Shown here one piece after another: positions 21,076-31,035 of a DNA stretch of 64,000 nt. Every line of letters starts with the position of its first letter. Positions within the stretch are counted from its first letter, which is position 1. The position numbers and the translations under genes are program-made. The stretch lies in assembly GCA_024224295.1 (NCBI GenBank), contig JAAENN010000265.1, positions 1 to 64,000 on the forward strand. Reading direction: 5' to 3'. Source of the stretch: Shimia sp. (lineage in GTDB: Bacteria > Pseudomonadota > Alphaproteobacteria > Rhodobacterales > Rhodobacteraceae). The notes under the pieces were generated by a model that saw nothing but the letters and a program-made list of their open reading frames with translations, made no database searches and was not told where the DNA came from.

Positions 21076-22311
21076 TTATCCGTCGCTCCGGACCTCTTTG
21101 ATCCAGGCTACGATCAGGGCACGACTTTCCTGATCCATCTCAATCGCATTGGGCGGCGGCATGGCGTGCGTGCGCCCCGCTTGCAGATAGATCTGCTCTG
21201 CGTGGCGCGCCACATCGGCTTCCGTTTCCAGCACCACACCTTTGGGAGCCCAGTGCAAGCCCTCCCAGGAAGGCTCGCGGGCGTGGCACATAGAGCAATT
21301 GCCAAGCACCGCATAGTAAGCGTCTTCAAACCCTTCAGCAGAGGCGAACTTCTGCTCGTAGTCGGTCAATTCGCGGGCTTCGGATTCCTCATAGGTCTCG
21401 CCAGTCTGTACTGTGGAGAGCCAAGCGATGGTAATCATCAGCAACGCAGTTATCAGCCAAGTCCAGAGAGGGCCTTTGCCGGTGCGGTGCATGGTATTGA
21501 AATAGTGACGGATGGTAACGCCGGTCAGGAAGATCAGGCTGGCGATGATCCAAGCATACTCGGTGGCAAAGGCCAGCGGGTAGTGGTTGGACAGCATCAG
21601 GAACACTACCGGCAACGTCAGGTAGTTGTTGTGGGTGGAACGCACCTTGGCGATCTTGCCGTATTTGGCATCCGGCGTGCGGCCGTTTTTCAAATCGTCC
21701 ACCACAATGCGTTGGTTTGGCATGATCTGGAAGAACACGTTTGCGGTCATGATGGTGGCGGTGAAGGCCCCAAGATGCAACAGCGCGGCACGGCCAGTGA
21801 ATATCTGGTTATAGCCCCAGGACATCACTACAAGGATGGCAAACAAGAGCAACATCAGCAGGGTTGGCTGCTCGCTGAGCTTGGATTTGCACAAAAAATC
21901 ATAAGCCAGCCAGCCAATGGTCAGGGAGCCTCCGGAAATCAGGATGCCCTGAAACAGGCTCAAATCCGCTTTGGTTGGGTCCAGTAGGAATAGTTCACCG
22001 CCCACCCAATAGACAATCATCAACAGCGCCGCACCGGAGAGCCAAGTGGTGTAGCTCTGCCATTTGTGCCAGGTCAGGTGCTCTGGCATTTCGGATGGGG
22101 CCACGAGGTATTTCACCGTGTGGTAAAAACCTCCGCCGTGCACTTCCCATTCTTCGCCATAGGCGCCCTCGGGTAGGTGTTTTGCTGGCTTCAACATCAG
22201 GTCCAAAGCGATGAAATAAAACGATGCGCCAATCCACGCCATGGCGGTGATGACGTGTAGCCAGCGGACGGAAAATGCGATCCAGTCCCACAGAATGGCT
22301 ATATCGTACAT
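21076..22311 (-). CDS. puuD: Membrane-bound urate hydroxylase PuuD with C-terminal cytochrome c domain
   Basis: MYDIAILWDWIAFSVRWLHVITAMAWIGASFYFIALDLMLK...; multi-TM; C-terminal heme c motif CSMCH. Confidence 0.93.
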   Translation of the reverse strand: MYDIAILWDWIAFSVRWLHVITAMAWIGASFYFIALDLMLKPAKHLPEGAYGEEWEVHGGGFYHTVKYLVAPSEMPEHLTWHKWQSYTTWLSGAALLMIVYWVGGELFLLDPTKADLSLFQGILISGGSLTIGWLAYDFLCKSKLSEQPTLLMLLLFAILVVMSWGYNQIFTGRAALLHLGAFTATIMTANVFFQIMPNQRIVVDDLKNGRTPDAKYGKIAKVRSTHNNYLTLPVVFLMLSNHYPLAFATEYAWIIASLIFLTGVTIRHYFNTMHRTGKGPLWTWLITALLMITIAWLSTVQTGETYEESEARELTDYEQKFASAEGFEDAYYAVLGNCSMCHAREPSWEGLHWAPKGVVLETEADVARHAEQIYLQAGRTHAMPPPNAIEMDQESRALIVAWIKEVRSDG

Positions 22312-22443
22312 GGCGGCCTCCCCTAGATTCGTATTTTGTTCAGTCTACGCGACCGGGCCTTTGTTCGTAATTCCCTCTAAATGCCAAGCAGTATCAAAAT
22401 TTTCAGAACAATGAAAATCCACCACGTTGGAACAAGTCGCATA

Positions 22444-22482
22444 GAAAAAAGGCGCGTCCGAAACCGGAGCGCGCCCTTTCAA
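22444..22482 (-). terminator. Terminator after HIU hydrolase
   Basis: aaaggcgcg tccgaaaccggag cgcgcccttt hairpin with T run on the minus strand. Confidence 0.75.
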
Positions 22483-22501
22483 ACTGTTTTAACCTCGGGC
22501 C

Positions 22502-22855
22502 CTAGCTGCCACGATAGGTGGAATAGCCAAACGGGGAAAGCAGCAGCGGCACGTGGTAGTGCGAGGCCTCCGACATGCCAAAGCGGATCGGCACCACATC
22601 GAGGAAACGCGGCTTTTCTGGCGGTGTGCCACAGGCGTCCAGATAAGCTCCGGCGTGGAAGATCAGCTCATATTCACCAATGGCGAACTCTGCGGCGGGC
22701 AGAATTTGCTCATTAGTGCGGCCATCATCATTGGTGACCAGAGATTTGAGCTTGGTGCGCGTCTCGCCTTCGATCCGGTAGAGATCAATTTTCAACCCCT
22801 CAGCGGGGCAGCCACGGGCAGTGTCCAGAACATGGGTGGTCAGATAGCCGGTCAT
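22502..22855 (-). CDS. uraH: 5-hydroxyisourate hydrolase (transthyretin-like)
   Basis: [28 protein letters not shown] ... C-terminal [19 protein letters not shown] signature. Confidence 0.96.
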   Translation of the reverse strand: MTGYLTTHVLDTARGCPAEGLKIDLYRIEGETRTKLKSLVTNDDGRTNEQILPAAEFAIGEYELIFHAGAYLDACGTPPEKPRFLDVVPIRFGMSEASHYHVPLLLSPFGYSTYRGS

Positions 22856-22960
22856 GGATGTGTCTCCTGATTGTTTGAGATATGTCTAATCCGGCGCAGG
22901 GTCCGGTGGCAAAGCCTGTCTGTCGGAAGGCTCTTTTAAGAAGAATTTGAAAACGGATGT

Positions 22961-24316
22961 TCACGCGGGCTGCAGAACCCTTGGATTTGTTACGGCCGCG
23001 CTGTCCTCTGCGCCGTTTTTCTGCGCCACGCCAGCAACGTAAGTCTCGGCCACGGCGCGGTCATCACCCAGAGTTTGCAGGATAAACAGCTCCTCGGTGA
23101 GGCTTTCCGCGCGCTGCATGCGCAGGTCCATGGCGTGAGTTGCATGGGAATCCAACACCACCACATCCGCATCTGAGCCTGCCGCCAGCGTGCCAATTTT
23201 GTCAGACAGGCCCAGCACCTCGGCGTTACCGCGGGTGATCCAATCAAAGGCCCGCAGAGGGTGCAGTTTCTGCTTCTGCAGTTGAAGGATTTTGTAGCCC
23301 TCATTGAGGGTGTGCAGCATCGAGTAGCTGGTCCCTGCCCCGATGTCGGTGGCAATTGCGTTCTGAATGCCACGTGCGCGCAGCCCACCGTCGTCAAACA
23401 GACCACTGCCAAGGAAAAGATTGGAGGTTGGGCAGAACACAGGTTTTGCCTGGGTTTCGGCCAGTACGTCAATCTCGCGCGGGGTCAGGTGGATGGAATG
23501 GCCCAGCAGGGTTTTGGGCATCAGCAGACCGTAGCCCTCATACACACCCAGGTAATCCGGCGCGTCGGGGTAGAGTTCCTTGGTGAAAGCGATCTCGTCG
23601 TGGTTTTCGCTCAGGTGGGTCTGCACAAAACACTCTGGGTGCTCCGCCACCAACGCCTGCGCCATCTGCATTTGCTCTGGCGTTGAGGTGATCGCAAAGC
23701 GGGGCGTGATGGCGTAATGCGCACGGCCTTTGCCATGCCATTTGGCCATCATCTTTTTGCTGTCGTCATAACTGGATTGCGGCGTGTCCCGAAGCGCATC
23801 CGGCGCGTTGCGGTCCATCATCACCTTACCGCCAATCATGCACATATTACGCCGTTCGGCCTCGGTAAAATAGGCGTCCACCGACGCCGTGTGCACCGAG
23901 CAGTAAGACACAGCCGTGGTGGTGCCGTGGCTGGTCAGCAGGTCGTAGAAATGGCCTGCCATGGCCGTGCTGTGCTTGGGGTCTTCGAAGCGGGTTTCTT
24001 CAGGGAAGGTGTAGTTGTTGAGCCAATCCAAAAGCTGCTCACCCCAGGAGGCAATCACCTGCACCTGCGGGAAATGCACATGGGTGTCGATGAAGCCGGG
24101 CAGCAGCAGGTTTGGACGGTGGTCTTTAACCCTGGCCTGTGGAGCTTGTGCGGCGATATCATGGTAGACGCCTGTGGCTTTTATCTTGCCCCCCTCGATT
24201 AGGATCGCGCCGTCCTTGATGTAGGTGTAGGCGTCGTTGTCCATCTCATCCGCAGGGGCGGCGTGGAAATCCAGAATACGGCCCCGCAGGAGCGTTTGGG
24301 TCTCTGTGTGTGACAT
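22961..24316 (-). CDS. guaD: Guanine deaminase
   Basis: LLPGFIDTHVHFPQVQVIASWGEQLLDWLNNYTFPEE; CFVQTHLSENHDEI; PTSNLFLGSGLFD. Start trimmed to MSHTETQTLLRG. Confidence 0.94.
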   Translation of the reverse strand: MSHTETQTLLRGRILDFHAAPADEMDNDAYTYIKDGAILIEGGKIKATGVYHDIAAQAPQARVKDHRPNLLLPGFIDTHVHFPQVQVIASWGEQLLDWLNNYTFPEETRFEDPKHSTAMAGHFYDLLTSHGTTTAVSYCSVHTASVDAYFTEAERRNMCMIGGKVMMDRNAPDALRDTPQSSYDDSKKMMAKWHGKGRAHYAITPRFAITSTPEQMQMAQALVAEHPECFVQTHLSENHDEIAFTKELYPDAPDYLGVYEGYGLLMPKTLLGHSIHLTPREIDVLAETQAKPVFCPTSNLFLGSGLFDDGGLRARGIQNAIATDIGAGTSYSMLHTLNEGYKILQLQKQKLHPLRAFDWITRGNAEVLGLSDKIGTLAAGSDADVVVLDSHATHAMDLRMQRAESLTEELFILQTLGDDRAVAETYVAGVAQKNGAEDSAAVTNPRVLQPA

Positions 24317-24402
24317 GGTCGGGTCCAATGTGGCGAAATGAAAAGGTGCGGGCCGCCGAAGGACAAGGCTGGCCCGCACAAGGGCGTCCGGGGAAGTGGA
24401 CG

Positions 24403-25983
24403 TTATTCAGCGGGCGTCGGGGCCTCGTCCACTACCGCGTTTGCGTTCACCAGGTCATCCTCTTTGTGAAACAGCGGGTAGATGTAGAGGAAGGCGGCCG
24501 CGATCAGGTAGCCGGAGGTCACACCGTTAAGCACGGGCCACTGCAGGCTGGCACCATGGATGATACCAAAGGCAGACATCACGGCAGCGGCGAGGGCAAA
24601 GCCCCCTGCGTTGCGGAAGCGGCCATCAATGACGCTGGCGACAATGGCCCCCCAGATCAGACCGGTCAGGATTGCACCTTGTGAGAGGGCCAGATGGCCT
24701 TCGAAATGTGCGCCTTGCTGTAACAGCGCTGCGGTCAAGGCGTCGTCCCCGAGGTTTGGCAGGCCAGCAACGCCAACTGCACCCAGCGCACCAATGAGAG
24801 CACCCCATTTGATCATCAGGAAGGCAGACACATGTGGCATCATCGCAATGGTCACCGCCGCCATGTGATCGGTTTTCACTGAATGCGCGGTATTGGTGAT
24901 CAGGCTCAGAGCGACAAACACCAGCACCGGAGCCGCAGCCGCCGTGGGGATCAGGTTGGTGAGGAAGGCCAGCAGACCAAAGAAGGCCGCCAGCGGGATC
25001 ACCGCGCCCACGCCAATGATGTAGCCTGCATGCGCGCCCATGCGCTTATACGCCGGGTGACCGATGTAGGCGGTGGTTGGGAAAGGTGAGCCAAAGACCG
25101 CACCAACCATTGTGCCCACACCATCGGTGATCTGACAAGTGGCCACAGGGTAATGATCGCCCGCTGCTTCCGCGCTTTCCACGTTGTTCATGGTCTCGAT
25201 GAAGTTGTAGATCTGCACCGGCACCAGCACCAGGAACAGCTCCGGATTGGCAAACAGGTACTGGATGCCCGCGATCAGGTCACCGAAGTAGGGCAGCGGT
25301 GGGTAGAAGCCAACGCCATCCAGGCTCAACTTGGATTCGCCAATGCCGAAGGCCACCACGGTGCCGACGATCAGCGCGAGCAGACCGGCGGGGATGTTGA
25401 ATGGCAGGCGGAAGCGGCCAACGAGGCCCCAAAGGATGATGATCATCGAGGCAAAGCCAATGAACGGGTTTTCAAACACAGTGGCCAGCGGCACGGTGCC
25501 GATGAAGACCAGCGCGATGCCACAGAGCGTGCCAAGCATGCCCGCACGAGGGGTCACACGTTTGAGCCATGGGCCAATCACCGCGCCCAGCGCGGCGACG
25601 ATGCCCCCCATGAAACCTGCCCCGATGCCGACCTGCCAGGCCAGCACTGGGTCGTTGGTGGACCAGTAAATCGGTCCGATCACGCCAAACAGATAGACAA
25701 ACATCACTGGCGTCGAGATGCCGTACGGCAGCGCGGTCACGTCGCGGCCGTGTTGGGCTGCTGCTCGTTTGGCGAGGCCCACATAGACGGCGATCCCGGC
25801 CAAAATGGCCACGGCCGCGCCGGGCACGATGCGACCGTAGACGATCTCGGCCGGCATCTGGAACACAAACTGACAGACGCCAGCCAGCACCATCAGGTTG
25901 ATCAGGTTGTCAGTAAACAGCGCCCAAAAGGCACTAAAATCGCTGCGGTCAAACAGCTTGTAGGTATAGCTACCATCCCTCAT
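24403..25983 (-). CDS. Xanthine/uracil/purine permease (NCS2/AzgA-like)
   Basis: Multi-TM protein, ALPYGISTPVMFVYLFGVIGPIYW, FIETMNNVESAEAAGDHYPV; sits with purine catabolism genes. Confidence 0.85.
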   Translation of the reverse strand: MRDGSYTYKLFDRSDFSAFWALFTDNLINLMVLAGVCQFVFQMPAEIVYGRIVPGAAVAILAGIAVYVGLAKRAAAQHGRDVTALPYGISTPVMFVYLFGVIGPIYWSTNDPVLAWQVGIGAGFMGGIVAALGAVIGPWLKRVTPRAGMLGTLCGIALVFIGTVPLATVFENPFIGFASMIIILWGLVGRFRLPFNIPAGLLALIVGTVVAFGIGESKLSLDGVGFYPPLPYFGDLIAGIQYLFANPELFLVLVPVQIYNFIETMNNVESAEAAGDHYPVATCQITDGVGTMVGAVFGSPFPTTAYIGHPAYKRMGAHAGYIIGVGAVIPLAAFFGLLAFLTNLIPTAAAAPVLVFVALSLITNTAHSVKTDHMAAVTIAMMPHVSAFLMIKWGALIGALGAVGVAGLPNLGDDALTAALLQQGAHFEGHLALSQGAILTGLIWGAIVASVIDGRFRNAGGFALAAAVMSAFGIIHGASLQWPVLNGVTSGYLIAAAFLYIYPLFHKEDDLVNANAVVDEAPTPAE

Positions 25984-26000
25984 GTGGGACCTCCATTTGC

Positions 26001-26046
26001 TAACCGAAGGGATGCCACCCTCTCCTCAAAGTGACATCTCCCGGCG
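26001..26046 (-). promoter_or_regulatory. Structured 5' leader (hairpin) of purine permease, candidate riboswitch
   Basis: RNA CCGGGAGATGTCAC-TTTGAGGAGAGG-GTGGCATCCCTTCGG immediately before the RBS; 8-bp stem GATGTCAC/GTGGCATC plus flanking pairs. Confidence 0.4.
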
Positions 26047-26464
26047 TGAACTCACTGGGCTGCGATATGCGGTCCAATGCCCCGAAGTTGGGGAGTTGCG
26101 GCAGGTTCAGAGGTCAGCGCTGGGGCCACTTCAGTCACGCAGCGCGTGACGACCACAGCAGGCCGCAGTGTGCGGCTACCGCCTGCCCACGAGGGGCAGA
26201 TCAAGGGCGCGACGGACAGGCCGTCGCGGTATTGGGTGCGTGGGGGAACCATGGATACATCAGGCTCAGACCGCGCCGGGGCGCTGTCTTTCTGAGCTGT
26301 CTTATCCAAGCGATGCGCCATCTGGCCTCCCCAATCGCGCTAGTATCGCGCGCGTGTGACGCCAGTTTTATCGACTTTGACTACGGGGAAGAACGGCGTA
26401 AATCGGGAGATACTTTCAATGAATTTTTGAATAAAACGTCGCGTAAGCCTTCTCCACTGAAAGC

Positions 26465-26504
26465 GCAAAAAGAAGCCTCCGTAGCCAGTAAGGCAACGGA
26501 GGCA
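26465..26504 (-). terminator. Terminator of the bhcABCD operon
   Basis: GCCTCCGT...ACGGAGGC hairpin followed by TTCTTTTT on the minus strand. Confidence 0.9.
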
Positions 26505-26532
26505 CGTGATTTCAAACTGTTAGAGGAAGTGC

Positions 26533-27498
26533 TTAAAAATCGACTTCTATGGCGATGCCTTTTTCGACAGCCAGATCGACCACAGCGGCGGCCACCGCGA
26601 GATCCTGCAAGCCAACGCCAGTGCCGTCAAAAAGGGTGATCTGCTCTGCAGAGGTGCGGCCGGGGTTGGTGCCGTTGATCACTGCGCCAATTTCGCCCAC
26701 GTCGCTTTCCTTGATCAGCCCCTCGGCCACGGCGTGTTGCGCCTCACCAATGGAGATTGACTGCGCGACCTCGTCGGTGAAGACAGAAGATTTTGCCAGC
26801 AGCGCGCTTTCGACCTCCTGCTTGCCTTTGGTGTCGGTGCCCATACAGGCGATATGCGTGCCGGGGGAGACGTGATCTACCATCAGGGACGGCGCGAAGG
26901 CGGAAGTAATGGAGATGATCACGTCAGCCTCTTTCATGCCGTCCAGCCCAACTGGCTCAAACGGCAGCCCAGCTTCGGTGGCAACTTTCTCGATGTTGGG
27001 CAGCATATCCGGGTGGTAGTTCCAGCCGATGACCTTCTCAAAGCTGCGCTGTTCCAAAGCAGCGTGCAACTGGAACGTTGCCTGATGGCCTGCACCAATC
27101 ATGCCGATGACTTTGGCATCATCACGCGCCAGATGTTTGATCGACACAGACGACGCGGCAGCGGTGCGCAGCGCGGTCAAGAGGTTGCCGCCGACCATGG
27201 CTTTGGCTTTGCCGGTGTCCGGATCAAACAGGAACACGGTGGATTGGTGGTTGATCAATCCACGTTTTTCCAGGTTGTTTGGCCAGTAGCCGCCCGCCTT
27301 AAGACCAAGCGTCAAGCCAGCCTGATCAAAGCCGCCTTTGAACCCATAAAGCGCGTCTTCGTGGCCGATGGCCTCACGCACCACCGGAAAGTTATAGGCG
27401 TCGCGCGCGGCCATGGCGGCAAAGACTTTTTCAACCGCATCAAAGGCCGCCTCGCGGGTCATCAAATCGGCAATTTCGCGTTCAGGTACAATCAGCAT
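26533..27498 (-). CDS. bhcD: Iminosuccinate reductase BhcD (ornithine cyclodeaminase/mu-crystallin family)
   Basis: MLIVPEREIADLMTREAAFDAVEKVFAAMAARDAYNFPVVREAIGHEDALYGFKGGFD...; OCD-family Rossmann KVIGMIGAGHQATFQLHAAL; last gene of a bhcABCD-ordered operon. Confidence 0.9.
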   Translation of the reverse strand: MLIVPEREIADLMTREAAFDAVEKVFAAMAARDAYNFPVVREAIGHEDALYGFKGGFDQAGLTLGLKAGGYWPNNLEKRGLINHQSTVFLFDPDTGKAKAMVGGNLLTALRTAAASSVSIKHLARDDAKVIGMIGAGHQATFQLHAALEQRSFEKVIGWNYHPDMLPNIEKVATEAGLPFEPVGLDGMKEADVIISITSAFAPSLMVDHVSPGTHIACMGTDTKGKQEVESALLAKSSVFTDEVAQSISIGEAQHAVAEGLIKESDVGEIGAVINGTNPGRTSAEQITLFDGTGVGLQDLAVAAAVVDLAVEKGIAIEVDF

Positions 27499-27610
27499 GG
27501 GCTCTCTCATCAGAAATTTGCGTGCCCGCGTGTCACTGCCGGAAGGGAAAGCAGACACACGGGCACCGGTCCGGCGCGCCAGACGCCTGAGGTGGTTTTT
27601 GGTGACGGGA

Positions 27611-28774
27611 TCAGTAGGCGCGGCCGCGCGCGGACACAGGCCAAACCGTTTCCACTTTGCCGTCCCGCACACCGACGTACCAATCGTGCACGTTGGCGGT
27701 TGGGTCACAGTGGCCGGGCACCAGCTTCAGCTTGTCGTTGACCTTCAGCACCCCGGCTGGGTCCATGATCACACCGTGCTCATCAGAACATTTGATGTAT
27801 TCCACATCGTCACGCCCAAAGATCACCGGCAGGCCGCTGTCAACGGATTGCGCTTTCAGCCCCGCGTCGACGATGGCTTTGTCCGCTTTTGCATGGCTCA
27901 TGACGCTGGTCAGGATGAAGAAGGCGTTTTCCCATTCCCCTTGGTCGATGCGGTTGCCGTCTTTGTCCAGAATGCGGCCGTAGTCCGCGTCCATGAAAGC
28001 GTAGGAGCCACATTGCAGCTCGTTGTACACACCGGAGTTACTCTCAAAATAGTAGGAGCCCGTGCCACCGCCGGAGACCAATTCACAGGCGATGCCTTCG
28101 GCTTTGAGGCCGTCCACCGCTTCCTGCACCTGCGCAATCGCCACGTTGAGCTTGGCCTTGCGGTCCTCATAGCTGTCCATGTGCTGCATCGCACCCTGAT
28201 AGGCCTGAATGCCGGTAAACTTTAGGTTGTCAGCGGCTTCAACAGCCTTGGCAATCTCCACAACCGCCTCAGTTGTAGTCACGCCGCATCGCCCCGCGCC
28301 ACAGTCGATCTCGACAAAAACTTCCAGTTCGGTGCCATGCTGCACGGCTGCGGCAGAGAGGTCCGCCACATTGGCGACGTCATCCACACAAACAATGGTG
28401 CGGCTGCCAAACTTAGGCAGACGTGCCAGACGGTCGATCTTGGCCGGGTCACGCACCTGGTTGGACACCAGCACGTCCTTGATGCCGCCCCGGGCAAAGA
28501 CCTCGGCCTCCGACACCTTCTGACAGCAGACGCCTACGGCACCACCGAGTTTTTCCTGCAGCTTGGCCACATCCACGGATTTGTGCATCTTGCCGTGCAC
28601 GCGGTGGCGCATACCATGGGCTTTGGCATAGTCGCCCATCTTCTTGATGTTGCGCTCCAGCGCATCAAGGTCCAACACCAGCGCCGGGGTTTGAATGTCG
28701 GCAGCATCCATGCCCGGCTTGGCCGGAATGTCAAAGCCGACTTCGAAGGTGTCGAGATTGGTTATGTCTTTCAT
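27611..28774 (-). CDS. bhcC: beta-Hydroxyaspartate aldolase BhcC (D-threonine aldolase-like, PLP)
   Basis: IQTPALVLDLDALERNIKKMGDYAKAHGMRHRVHGKMHKS (alanine racemase/DSD-type PLP barrel); order and neighbours. Confidence 0.9.
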   Translation of the reverse strand: MKDITNLDTFEVGFDIPAKPGMDAADIQTPALVLDLDALERNIKKMGDYAKAHGMRHRVHGKMHKSVDVAKLQEKLGGAVGVCCQKVSEAEVFARGGIKDVLVSNQVRDPAKIDRLARLPKFGSRTIVCVDDVANVADLSAAAVQHGTELEVFVEIDCGAGRCGVTTTEAVVEIAKAVEAADNLKFTGIQAYQGAMQHMDSYEDRKAKLNVAIAQVQEAVDGLKAEGIACELVSGGGTGSYYFESNSGVYNELQCGSYAFMDADYGRILDKDGNRIDQGEWENAFFILTSVMSHAKADKAIVDAGLKAQSVDSGLPVIFGRDDVEYIKCSDEHGVIMDPAGVLKVNDKLKLVPGHCDPTANVHDWYVGVRDGKVETVWPVSARGRAY

Positions 28775-28811
28775 GTCCTTATCCTCTGTCGGAAATCGTA
28801 TTGTTTTTGTT

Positions 28812-29783
28812 TCAGGCGGTTGCCAGCCAAGGCAGCCTGTCGAGATCGACATTTCCGCCGGTGATGATCATCCCCACGCGCTTGCCTTTGAAGGCGTCGG
28901 GGTTCTTTAGAACCGTCGCCAAAGGCACGGCAGAGGAAGGCTCCATCACAATGCGCAGATGCTTCCATGTGAGTTTCATCGCATCGATGATTTCCTGCTC
29001 GGAGGCCGTGTAAATCTCGCGCACGTGGTTGGAGACAAAATGCCAAGTGCGCTCTTTGAGCGGCACTAACAGCCCGTCGGCGATGGTCTTGGGCGCATCA
29101 TCGGCAATGATCTGACCGGCCTTGAAGCTGCGATAGGCGTCATCCGCTTGCTCCGGTTCTGCGGCAATTACCTGTGTTTCAGGCGCCAAGGTGGAGAGCG
29201 TCAGGCAGGTGCCAGAGATCATGCCGCCGCCGCCAATAGGCGCGACCACCATGTCCAGACCGTCGGTCTGCTCAATGAACTCCTTGGAACAAGTCCCCTG
29301 CCCCGCAATTACGCGATGATCGTTGTAAGGATGCACAAAATCGCCGCCGGTGACAGCCTGTACCTCGGCAAAAGTCGCCTCACGCGAAGTGGTGGACGGC
29401 TCGCATTCGGTGATCTTGCCCCCATAGCGCCGCACCGTGTCTTTCTTGGCCTGCGGTGCGGTACGCGGCATGACCACGTTACACGGGATGCCGCGTTTCA
29501 TGGCCGCATAACTCAGACAGGACGCGTGGTTCCCCGACGAATGTGTCGCCACGCCACGCTTCGCTTGTTCCTCATCCAGTCCAAAGACCGCATTGGCCGC
29601 GCCACGCACTTTGAACGCGCCCGGCTCCTGAAAGTTCTCACATTTGAAGAACAGCTCTGCGCCCGTCAGCTCGTTGAGGTAATCCGACACACGCACCGGT
29701 GTGCGGCGGATGTGGGGCTGGATGCGCGTGTGCGCCTCCAGCATGTCTTCATAGGTTGGGATATACATATCGCTGTCTAGCAT
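28812..29783 (-). CDS. bhcB: beta-Hydroxyaspartate dehydratase BhcB (threonine dehydratase-like, PLP)
   Basis: FKCENFQEPGAFKVRGAANAVFGL PLP-lysine motif; APIGGGGMISG; neighbours. Confidence 0.9.
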   Translation of the reverse strand: MLDSDMYIPTYEDMLEAHTRIQPHIRRTPVRVSDYLNELTGAELFFKCENFQEPGAFKVRGAANAVFGLDEEQAKRGVATHSSGNHASCLSYAAMKRGIPCNVVMPRTAPQAKKDTVRRYGGKITECEPSTTSREATFAEVQAVTGGDFVHPYNDHRVIAGQGTCSKEFIEQTDGLDMVVAPIGGGGMISGTCLTLSTLAPETQVIAAEPEQADDAYRSFKAGQIIADDAPKTIADGLLVPLKERTWHFVSNHVREIYTASEQEIIDAMKLTWKHLRIVMEPSSAVPLATVLKNPDAFKGKRVGMIITGGNVDLDRLPWLATA

Positions 29784-30973
29784 CAGGCCGCGTCCCTTTG
29801 TGCCGTGGCGGTGTTGCCACGGTAGTAGTCCTGCGCAGCCGCAACGCCGCTGCCCAGTTTGATGTCCAGGCCAAGGTCAACCATGCACATCTCTGCGGTA
29901 GCGATGCCCGAGAGTGCCATCACGTCAGTCAGGCTGCCCAGGTGGCCGATGCGGAACACTGTGCCAGCCACTTCGCCAAGGCCCACACCGAAGGCCACGC
30001 CGTATTTCTCCGCAGCATGGGTCACGATGTCGGTGGCGTTAAACCCTTTGGGTGTTTTGACCGCACTTACAGTGTCAGAGTAAACCGATGGATTAGCGGC
30101 GCAGAGCTCCAACCCCCAAGCCCCCACTGCGGCGCGCACGCCTTCGGCAATGCGGGTGTGACGGGCAAAGACGTTGTCCAGACCTTCGTTCAGCAGCATG
30201 TTGCAGGCTTCATTCAAGCCGTTCAGCAGGCCAACGGCAGGCGTGTATGGATAGGCGTTGGCGGCGTAGCCTTTGGCCATGTCGTGCACGTCAAAGAAGG
30301 TGCGCGGTAGTTTGGCGGTCTCAGTCGCTGCCATGGCTTTGGCGCTAAAGCCCACAATCGCCAGACCAGCAGTCAGCATGAAGCCTTTTTGCGAACCGGT
30401 CACGGCCACGTCTACTCCCCATTCATCCATGCGAAAATCCATCGAGGCAATCGAGGAAACACCATCGACAAACAGCAGCGCCGGGTGGCCTGCGGCGTCC
30501 AAAGCGCGGCGCACGGCGGCGATGTCGGATGTCACACCGGTTGCGGTCTCGTTGTGCGTGGCCAAAACGGCTTTGATGTCATGGTTGGTGTCTGCGGTGA
30601 GGATTTCCTCGTAGCGGTCCACTGGAAGGCCTTCACCCCAAGATGTTTCCACAACCTGCACGTCGAGATCATGACGCTGACACATGTCGATCCAGCGATG
30701 GCTGAACATTCCATTGCGCGCGGCAAGGATTTTGTCGCCGGCAGACAGCGTGTTGGTGAGCGCAGTCTCCCAACCGCCAGTGCCGGTGGAAGGGAAGATG
30801 AAAATCTCCGCGCTCTCACTTTTCAGCACTTTGCGCACACCTTCACGGGCCGGGTGTAGGATTTGACCAAACAGCGGTGAGCGGTGGTCGATGGTGGGCA
30901 TGTCACAAGCCTTACGCAGGCTCTCCGGGATGTTGGTTGGACCGGGAATGAAAACAGGGTTTTGGAAGCTCAT
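29783..30973 (-). CDS. bhcA: Aspartate--glyoxylate aminotransferase BhcA
   Basis: MSFQNPVFIPGPTNIPESLRKACDMPTIDHRSPLFGQIL...; class V fold; SQKGFMLTAGLA PLP lysine; first gene of operon. Confidence 0.92.
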   Translation of the reverse strand: MSFQNPVFIPGPTNIPESLRKACDMPTIDHRSPLFGQILHPAREGVRKVLKSESAEIFIFPSTGTGGWETALTNTLSAGDKILAARNGMFSHRWIDMCQRHDLDVQVVETSWGEGLPVDRYEEILTADTNHDIKAVLATHNETATGVTSDIAAVRRALDAAGHPALLFVDGVSSIASMDFRMDEWGVDVAVTGSQKGFMLTAGLAIVGFSAKAMAATETAKLPRTFFDVHDMAKGYAANAYPYTPAVGLLNGLNEACNMLLNEGLDNVFARHTRIAEGVRAAVGAWGLELCAANPSVYSDTVSAVKTPKGFNATDIVTHAAEKYGVAFGVGLGEVAGTVFRIGHLGSLTDVMALSGIATAEMCMVDLGLDIKLGSGVAAAQDYYRGNTATAQRDAA

Positions 30974-31035
30974 GGCAGGTCTCCTTCAAGCGTTGAGACG
31001 ACCATAGCGGCGCAAATTGCGGCGGGAAATTTTTT

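Noticed and set aside
25153-26034. 293-aa plus-strand ORF
   Set aside because: Antisense to the purine permease.
26854-27741. 295-aa plus-strand ORF
   Set aside because: Antisense to bhcD/bhcC junction; no recognisable domain.
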